Below, piece after piece: positions 1 through 4,362 of a stretch of 6,988 nt of DNA. The notes under the pieces were generated by a model. It did not search any database. It saw only the letters and a program-made list of their open reading frames with translations, and had not been told where the DNA came from. This stretch comes from CAZLNO01 sp964561005 (GTDB lineage Bacteria; Pseudomonadota; Alphaproteobacteria; Kiloniellales; Rhodovibrionaceae): the NCBI GenBank assembly GCA_964561005.1, contig CAZLNO010000147.1, forward strand, positions 1 to 6,988, written 5' to 3'. The position numbers and the translations under genes are program-made. Numbering within the stretch: the first letter of the stretch is position 1; the number at the start of each line of letters is the position of its first letter.

Positions 1-1037
1 AGGGGATCGCGCAGGGTCACATCGAACTCGCCGTCACCGGTCGTGTCCAGCTTGACGATGTCGGCTTCGCCGCGAGCACCGTTGGTCAAGGTGCCCGTGT
101 TGTTCTGATCGATGAAGCGGGCATCCACCACACCGTCGCCGTTGACGTCGACATCGAGCTGCCTGCCATCGTCGGTGCCATCGCCGTCGAGGTCCACATC
201 GGTGGGCGTTCCGCCGACCGGATTGCCATCGGCATCGAGGGTCGTGCCGTCGCCATCGAGATCAATGTTCGCGATGTTGGACGGCGTTGTCGCCAGGTTG
301 GTGAACAGGCCGCTCTGTGGGCTGTTCGGGTCGTCGGCCAGCGTCGGGGCGTGGATGTCGACGCGGAAGCGGTTGGCCGGCAGCGCCGTACCGTCCCCGG
401 CGTCGCGCGAGAAGGCGAGGCGCAGGCTGTGCGGCGTGCCCTCGGCGTCGAAGACGCGGATGGTGCTTTCCCGGACTTCGCCCAACGGCAGGTTGGGCGG
501 CAGGTTGGCGCCGAATTCGACATTGCGCGTCGCCCGCGCGATGCCGCTGAAGCCCTGGACGTTGACGGTCTCCAGGCTGGCCGGGTTCTGCAGGTCGGGC
601 GGCGGGGTGAGGTCGCCGTTGGCGTCCTCGCTCAACCGCCAGCCCTGCAGCAGGAAGCCGTTGGCGTTCTCCAGGTCGCCGTTGGCGTTCACCCGGAAGT
701 TGCCGGCGCGGGTATAGAGCAGCTCGTTGGCATCGACGTTGCCGACCGCGTTCTTCACCGTGAAGAAGCCGTTGCCCTCGATCGCCAGGTCGGTGCTGAT
801 CTCCGAGGAATCCAGCACGCCCTGCTGTCCGGCCTCCAACACCGGGCGGATCTGCACGCCGCCGGGATTGAAACTGGTCTCGGTCTGGGAGCCCACCACC
901 AGCGAGGCGAAGTCGGCGTTGTTCCGCTTGAAGCCCGTGGTGTTCACGTTGGCGATGTTGTCCGAGATGACGCCCAGCGCGTCGGACTGCGCGCGCAGGC
1001 CCGTGACGCTTGTGTTCAGTGCACCGAAGAGGCTCAT
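1..1037 (-). CDS. flgE: Flagellar hook protein FlgE, N-terminal 345 residues (cut by window edge)
   Basis: FlgE is the subunit that polymerises outside the outer membrane into the hook, the flexible joint between rod and filament. The start MSLFGALNTSVTGLRAQSDAL followed by ISDNIANVNTTGFK (residues 24-37) is the classic N-terminal rod/hook helix signature. EGNGFFTVKN (87-96) and LYTRAGNFRVNANGDL (107-122) are the conserved FlgE/F/G core motifs. The reading frame stays open from the ATG at 1037 to base 1, so the C-terminal part lies outside the window. A purine-rich AAGGGAG sits 8 nt before the ATG, and the gene starts 42 nt after the flgD stop. Residues about 259-339, probably in the outward-facing variable domain, hold several Asp-rich DxDxDG loops (reported separately). 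There is no cysteine and there are only 3 lysines in the visible part. The family assignment is very secure; the full length is unknown. Confidence 0.96.
   Translation of the reverse strand, partial: MSLFGALNTSVTGLRAQSDALGVISDNIANVNTTGFKRNNADFASLVVGSQTETSFNPGGVQIRPVLEAGQQGVLDSSEISTDLAIEGNGFFTVKNAVGNVDANELLYTRAGNFRVNANGDLENANGFLLQGWRLSEDANGDLTPPPDLQNPASLETVNVQGFSGIARATRNVEFGANLPPNLPLGEVRESTIRVFDAEGTPHSLRLAFSRDAGDGTALPANRFRVDIHAPTLADDPNSPQSGLFTNLATTPSNIANIDLDGDGTTLDADGNPVGGTPTDVDLDGDGTDDGRQLDVDVNGDGVVDARFIDQNNTGTLTNGARGEADIVKLDTTGDGEFDVTLRDP
21..263 (-). other. Asp-rich EF-hand/dockerin-like loop cluster inside FlgE
   Basis: Residues 259-339 of FlgE contain four stretches with the D-x-[DN]-x-D-G spacing of calcium-binding loops: DLDGDGTTLDAD (259-270), DLDGDGTDD (282-290), DVNGDGVVD (297-305) and DTTGDGEFD (331-339, with Thr in the third ligand position). 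The first three lie close together in tandem; the fourth follows after about 25 residues. Positions 1, 3, 5, 6 and mostly 9 of the canonical loop are met. Position 12, usually Asp or Glu, is Gln, Phe or Leu in three of the four, which makes them more like dockerin or thrombospondin type 3 repeats than full EF-hands. Calcium binding is inferred, not shown. Confidence 0.7.
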
Positions 1038-1079
1038 GGCCCTGTCTCCCTTGCTTCCGTGCGGGCGGAATGACCGCCG

Positions 1080-1877
1080 TCAGGCTGTCGCGTTTTCGAT
1101 CGGGGTGTTGTTGCCGTCGGGCTCGTCCGGGTCGGCGCCGTCCGCGGAGTCGGCCGCGGCGTCGCTGTCGGCCGGCGCGCCGACGGCGATCACGTCGTCC
1201 AGGCCGACGGTGAAGCCGCCGAGGTCCAGCGAAATCTTACCGTCCTTCTGCTCGAAGCCCTGCACCTCCGCTTTCGTGAAGGTATCGCCCTGGACCGTGG
1301 CGTTGTTCTCGTCCACGGCCTGGAGCTGCATCACATAGTTGCCGTCGGGCATCGGATTGCCGTCGCCGTCCAGGCCGTCCCAGGTCACCTCGTGACGGCC
1401 GGCGGTCGTGGCGACCGGTAGCGTGCGCACGACCTCGCCCTCCTGATTGGCGATCTGGATGGCGGCGCTCTCCGCGTTGGCATCCAGTTCGTAGGTCAAG
1501 TCCGCCGTGCCGTCGCGCAGCGAGACGACGTTGCTGTCCGCCTCGACCGTCTTGCCGATGAAGGCGACCGCCGTGGCCGCCCGGCTGCCGTCGCGCAGGT
1601 CGATCAGGTCGTCCAGCTTGTCGTTCGTGTTGATCTGCTGCTCGACGCCGGCGAACTGCACGAGCTGGTTGGTGAACTCCTGCGTCTTCAGCGGCTCCAG
1701 GGGGTCCTGGTTCTGAAGCTGCGTGGTCAGGAGTTGCAGGAAAGTGTCGAAGTCCTCGGCCAGGCGGGTGCCGCCGTTGAGGTTGTTGCCGCCGTCGCCC
1801 TCGCCGGCGCTGGCGTTCGCGCGCTGGCGTTCCTGCGCGGCGCTGACGGCCTGATTGCCGATGTTCGCGGCGTCCAT
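1080..1877 (-). CDS. flgD: Flagellar hook assembly (cap) protein FlgD
   Basis: FlgD forms the temporary cap at the tip of the growing hook and guides insertion of FlgE subunits; it is replaced when the hook is finished. The 265-residue protein has the FlgD N-terminal signature at about 40-80, including LQLLTTQLQNQDPLEPLKT and FTNQLVQFAGVEQQ. Next come a beta-rich region with FIGKTVEAD (106-114), the FlgD Ig-like/FLG repeat with WDGLDGDGNPMPDGNY (166-181), and a returning beta segment ending near GLDDVIAVG (225-233). Residues 235-265 form an acidic tail without obvious fold. The ATG at 1877 is preceded by GGGAGCGGGAGCAC and lies 15 nt after the fliK stop, so the two are probably translationally linked. 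The length is slightly above that of common FlgD proteins because of the tail. It has no cysteine. Confidence 0.96.
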   Translation of the reverse strand: MDAANIGNQAVSAAQERQRANASAGEGDGGNNLNGGTRLAEDFDTFLQLLTTQLQNQDPLEPLKTQEFTNQLVQFAGVEQQINTNDKLDDLIDLRDGSRAATAVAFIGKTVEADSNVVSLRDGTADLTYELDANAESAAIQIANQEGEVVRTLPVATTAGRHEVTWDGLDGDGNPMPDGNYVMQLQAVDENNATVQGDTFTKAEVQGFEQKDGKISLDLGGFTVGLDDVIAVGAPADSDAAADSADGADPDEPDGNNTPIENATA

Positions 1878-1892
1878 GTGCTCCCGCTCCCG

Positions 1893-3590
1893 TTAGATGC
1901 GAAGGTTCACGGCCGTGGCGGAGACCAGGGCCTCGGCGGCGGCCACGGCCTCGGCCGGCTCGCCGTCCGCCCCGGCGCCGTCGTCGCCAGCCGCCAGGGT
2001 GTTGTCGAAGCCCGGCTCCTCGTCATCGTCCGGGTTGTCGCCCTGGTCGCCGAGGTTGAAGCTCAGGCTGCCGTCGTCGGTCTTCAGCCCGGCGTCGTTG
2101 AGGGCCTTTTCCAGGCTGCGCACGTCGCGCTGCATCAGGTCGAGGGTCTCGGGCTTCTCGACCGAGAGGGTGGCCCGGACGCTGCCGTCGTCGTTCATGT
2201 CGAGCTTCACGTCGATTCGCCCCAGGTCGGCGGGATGCAGGCGCATGCTCAGGCGCGACTGACCGTTGGCGACGGCTCGGTTGAGCTGCACCGCCACCTG
2301 CTCCTGCACCGGCTGGGCGGGCATCGACCGCGCCTGTGCCTGGGCCTGACCCTCGGCGCCGCGCGCCGCGCCCGTGCCGTCCGTCGTCTGGCCGCCGCCC
2401 TGGCCGGGCGTCGTGATGCTCTGCATGACGGGATCGAACACCTGCGACTGAGTGCCGGCGGAGGCGGTCGGCGTGGTCGTCGTGGCGGACGGCGTCCCGG
2501 TGGCCTCGCCGCCCGATCTGGTGGTGCCGGCCGCGAGCTCCTGGGCCAGCCGCGCGGACTCGCCAGTCGCGCCCTGTTGCGGGAGCTGCTGGCCGGCCTG
2601 GCCGTCCAGCCCGGCGCGCGCCACGCCCTCGACCGCCGCCGCGGTTTGCGGTCGCGCGGCCGCCTGCGCGGCCCGGCTGGCGGCCTCGGCCCGGAGGCTG
2701 CCCGCCGGCCGGGCGTCGCCGGCCTTGTCCGCGCGGGCCCGGTCGGCCTTGCCGGAGAGGTCGCCGGCGACCGCCTCGCGCGCCTGGGCGGTCCTTTGCG
2801 CCACCGAGGTCGCGGCGAAGGCCGTGGCGCCGGAGATCGGCCCGCCGGGCCGGACCGCGCCCGTCCGGCCGGTCACCGTGACCTTGACCGGCTGCCCGGC
2901 GAGCTGTCGGTCGCGCGCCTCGCCCTCGGCAAGGCGCTGGAGGTCGGCCGCGCGCAGGCGCTGGGCGTCGGCAACGCCGGCCCGGGCCTGCTTCGCCTCG
3001 GCCTGCTTCGCCTCGGCCTGCTTCGCCTCGGCCGGTTTCGCCTCGGCCTGCTTCGCCTCGGCCGGCCGGGCCTCGGCGGGCCGGGCCTTGGCAGCCTGTG
3101 CCGGCCCGGCGGCCGCCTGACGCACGGCGGAGGCCTTCTCGCCGCGCCCTTGCGTGCTGCGTGGATCCGCGCCGTCGCCGCGCCCTGCGTCGGACGCGTT
3201 GGCGGCGCTCGCCGCGGCCGAACCGGCCGCTCCCTGGGCGTCGGCGGCGCGGCCGTCGGCATCGGCCTTCTTCCGATTTTCGGTGTCGCTTTCGCGTGTA
3301 TCGGCCCGTTCCGCGCCGTCGCCGGCCCGCTCCCTGGCGGTGCCCCGCTCGCGGGTCGCATTCTTGTCGCTCCGGGTCGCGTCCGTATCGCCGCTGGCTT
3401 CCGCCTTCGTGGCGTCGGTCCGGTCCCGGCCGCGGGCGGGTTGCTCGGTGCGGCGGCCGGTGTCGTCGCGCCGGCTCTCGGACTCCATCACGGCGGCAAA
3501 ATCGCCGCCGTCGGCGTTATCGCGACCGCCCGGCCGCGCAAGCTCGGGCTGGGCCGTGAAGGCGGGCTGGACTGCGAAAGGGTTCGACAT
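1893..3590 (-). CDS. fliK: Flagellar hook-length control protein FliK
   Basis: FliK is exported during hook growth, acts as a molecular ruler, and at the set length contacts FlhB so that the export gate changes from rod/hook to filament substrates. In this 565-residue protein the conserved switch domain (Flg_hook) spans about 425-515: VQLNRAVANGQSRLSMRLHP, then ADLGRIDVKLDM and LSVEKPETLDLMQRDVRSLEKALNDAGL. The first 420 residues are Ala/Arg/Gln/Gly/Thr-rich and low-complexity, as expected of the unfolded ruler part, and include seven tandem 5-residue units (166-202). A highly acidic tail (about 515-545) follows the switch domain, and the chain ends in VNLRI. The start at 3590 has AGGGG 7 nt upstream and lies about 44 nt after the predicted sigma-54 start site. 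It is the first gene of the fliK-flgD-flgE unit. The N-terminal part would not be recognised by similarity alone. Confidence 0.93.
   Translation of the reverse strand: MSNPFAVQPAFTAQPELARPGGRDNADGGDFAAVMESESRRDDTGRRTEQPARGRDRTDATKAEASGDTDATRSDKNATRERGTARERAGDGAERADTRESDTENRKKADADGRAADAQGAAGSAAASAANASDAGRGDGADPRSTQGRGEKASAVRQAAAGPAQAAKARPAEARPAEAKQAEAKPAEAKQAEAKQAEAKQARAGVADAQRLRAADLQRLAEGEARDRQLAGQPVKVTVTGRTGAVRPGGPISGATAFAATSVAQRTAQAREAVAGDLSGKADRARADKAGDARPAGSLRAEAASRAAQAAARPQTAAAVEGVARAGLDGQAGQQLPQQGATGESARLAQELAAGTTRSGGEATGTPSATTTTPTASAGTQSQVFDPVMQSITTPGQGGGQTTDGTGAARGAEGQAQAQARSMPAQPVQEQVAVQLNRAVANGQSRLSMRLHPADLGRIDVKLDMNDDGSVRATLSVEKPETLDLMQRDVRSLEKALNDAGLKTDDGSLSFNLGDQGDNPDDDEEPGFDNTLAAGDDGAGADGEPAEAVAAAEALVSATAVNLRI
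2988..3092 (-). repeat. Seven 15-bp tandem repeats in the ruler region of fliK
   Basis: Seven adjoining 15-bp units encode AKARP, AEARP, AEAKQ, AEAKP, AEAKQ, AEAKQ, AEAKQ (FliK residues 167-201). Plus-strand units at 2988, 3003, 3018 and 3048 are identical (CTGCTTCGCCTCGGC). The unit at 3033 differs at two bases, and those at 3063 and 3078 are more diverged. The period is a multiple of three, so gain or loss of units keeps the frame. The encoded stretch is strongly helix-prone. Confidence 0.95.
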
Positions 3591-3634
3591 GGCTGTCCCC
3601 TGTTGCGCGTCTTTGCCGGCTCGCGGACCGGCCG
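3591..3634 (-). promoter_or_regulatory. Predicted 5' leader of the fliK-flgD-flgE transcript
   Basis: Counting 12 bases down from the C of the -12 GC element places +1 near 3634, giving a leader of about 44 nt. It begins within a 12-bp perfect palindrome, GACCGGCCGGTC (3626-3637), and ends with the fliK ribosome-binding sequence AGGGG. No open reading frame or known riboswitch shape is visible. Confidence 0.5.
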
Positions 3635-3644
3635 GTCGTGTTTA

Positions 3645-3660
3645 AGCAAATGCCGTGCCA
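3645..3660 (-). promoter_or_regulatory. Sigma-54 (RpoN) -24/-12 promoter for fliK-flgD-flgE
   Basis: The minus strand reads TGGCACGGCATTTGCT. This matches the sigma-54 consensus TGGCAC-N5-TTGC(A/T) at every specified base, with the required 10 bases between GG and GC. It lies 55 nt upstream of the fliK ATG and downstream of the fliS terminator, so it is placed to drive the hook unit on its own. Sigma-54 control of hook genes, with an activator of the FlbD/FleQ type, is established in Caulobacter and other bacteria. The activator for this site is not in the window. Confidence 0.88.
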
Positions 3661-3674
3661 GCCGTATCCGGCTG
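3659..3674. promoter_or_regulatory. Inverted repeat CAGCCG-N4-CGGCTG abutting the -24 box
   Basis: A perfect 6-bp inverted repeat with a 4-nt spacer overlaps the first two bases of the sigma-54 -24 element. Its size suits a dimeric regulator site, and its place suggests a binding protein would compete with RNA polymerase. A function as an operator is inferred from position only. Confidence 0.4.
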
Positions 3675-3791
3675 CAAGGGCGTTGAAAAACAGGGGAATT
3701 GGGGGAGCGGTGCAAGGCGCGCACCCCCGGGGGAAAATCTGGCGGGCGGGGTATGGGCAGCTTGTGCCGGGGGGGCGGGAAGCAAGGGGGC

Positions 3792-3825
3792 AAAAGAAAC
3801 CGCCCCGGCCGCGGGGCCGGGGCGG
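3792..3825 (-). terminator. Rho-independent terminator of the fliD-fliS unit
   Basis: On the minus strand an 11-bp perfect GC-rich stem (CCGCCCCGGCC / GGCCGGGGCGG) with a 4-nt loop is followed directly by TTTCTTTT. It starts about 28 nt after the fliS stop codon. Few such T-runs exist elsewhere in this GC-rich window, so this is a convincing intrinsic terminator. It separates fliS from the fliK unit. Confidence 0.9.
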
Positions 3826-3853
3826 GGCGAGGCATCGGCGGCGCGCCGTCGCG

Positions 3854-4309
3854 TCAGCCGGCCAGGTCGAGACTGCCGCTCTTGACGGTCGGCTGGTCCG
3901 GGCCCGTTTGCGCGGGGCCGTCGGTCAAGGTGCCGGCCGCCTCGCGCCGGGCCAGTTCGTGCCAGGAGTCGCGCAGGGGCGAGAGGACCTCGATGGCTTC
4001 CTGCGCCGGCTGCGGATCGTTGCGAAGATCCACCTGGGGAAGGCGGCGGAGTACGAACCTGTAAAGCCGCTCCAGGTTGCGCGCGATCTCGCCACCTTGC
4101 TCGACGTCCAGCGCGCCATAGAGCGCCAGGACGATATCCTGCGCCCGCTTGTTCGCCTTCCAGCGCTGCTCGATCCGGTTGTCCTCGATGGCCTGAACGG
4201 CCTCGCGCAGCGAGGCGATGGCGCGGTCGTAAAGCAGGGCGACCTGCTTGACCTTGGAGACCCCGCGGACCTGCTGTGCCTGATAGGCCTGGGCGGCATT
4301 GCCGTACAT
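3854..4309 (-). CDS. fliS: Flagellar secretion chaperone FliS
   Basis: FliS binds the C-terminal end of flagellin in the cytoplasm, prevents early polymerisation and delivers it to the export gate. From the chosen start the protein has 151 residues, close to the family norm. It begins MYGNAAQAYQ, carries VALLYDRAIASLREAVQAIE (23-42), and has the diagnostic LDVEQGGEIARNLERLYRFV (67-86), then LSPLRDSWHEL (109-119). The residue 127-151 tail is low-complexity. An in-frame ATG 21 nt upstream (4330) would add MSSREVR, but an AGGGAGG ribosome-binding site with a 5-nt gap points to 4309, and MY is the normal FliS beginning. It follows fliD by 53 nt and is the last gene before the terminator; no fliT-like gene follows. 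Confidence 0.94.
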   Translation of the reverse strand: MYGNAAQAYQAQQVRGVSKVKQVALLYDRAIASLREAVQAIEDNRIEQRWKANKRAQDIVLALYGALDVEQGGEIARNLERLYRFVLRRLPQVDLRNDPQPAQEAIEVLSPLRDSWHELARREAAGTLTDGPAQTGPDQPTVKSGSLDLAG

Positions 4310-4314
4310 GCGAA

Positions 4315-4320
4315 CCTCCC
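4315..4320 (-). promoter_or_regulatory. Ribosome-binding site that sets the fliS start
   Basis: The minus strand has GGGAGG followed by TTCGC and ATG at 4309. The 5-nt spacing is good for translation start. The upstream in-frame ATG at 4330 has no comparable purine run, lies inside the intercistronic hairpin, and would read through this site. Confidence 0.8.
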
Positions 4321-4326
4321 TTGACG

Positions 4327-4352
4327 ACACCTTTATTTCAGCCGAAAGGTGT
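4327..4352 (-). other. Intercistronic hairpin between fliD and fliS
   Basis: The minus strand carries ACACCTTT, a 10-nt loop, then AAAGGTGT: a perfect 8-bp inverted repeat 10 nt after the fliD stop and 6 nt before the fliS ribosome-binding site. No T-run follows, so it is not an intrinsic terminator. It might protect the fliD message end, influence fliS translation, or be a protein site in DNA. Confidence 0.5.
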
Positions 4353-4362
4353 TGAATTCGCG

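Noticed and set aside
351..1073. Plus-strand open frame of 240 codons opposite flgE
   Set aside because: It mirrors the flgE coding strand, has no family motif, and flgE is unmistakable on the other strand.
2988..3092. Short regular repeats as a CRISPR array
   Set aside because: The 15-bp units are contiguous without spacers, in frame, and inside fliK.
1734..3686. Very long plus-strand open frame (about 650 codons) opposite fliK and the start of flgD
   Set aside because: It is low-complexity Gly/Ala/Arg/Leu without recognisable domains. It overlaps two securely identified minus-strand genes and crosses the sigma-54 promoter region. Long antisense frames are common in GC-rich coding DNA.
3724..3733. 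CCCCCGGGGG palindrome in the fliS-fliK gap
   Set aside because: It has no loop, is simple in sequence and is likely by chance in GC-rich DNA; no function can be supported.
3638..4324. Plus-strand open frame of 228 codons opposite fliS
   Set aside because: It covers the fliS gene, its terminator and the sigma-54 promoter, and its product resembles no family.
4310..4330. Upstream ATG for fliS at 4330
   Set aside because: It lacks a ribosome-binding site, lies in a hairpin, and adds residues before the conserved MY start.
4327..4352. Intercistronic hairpin as a terminator of fliD
   Set aside because: No T-run follows the stem, and fliS directly continues downstream with a strong intrinsic terminator of its own.
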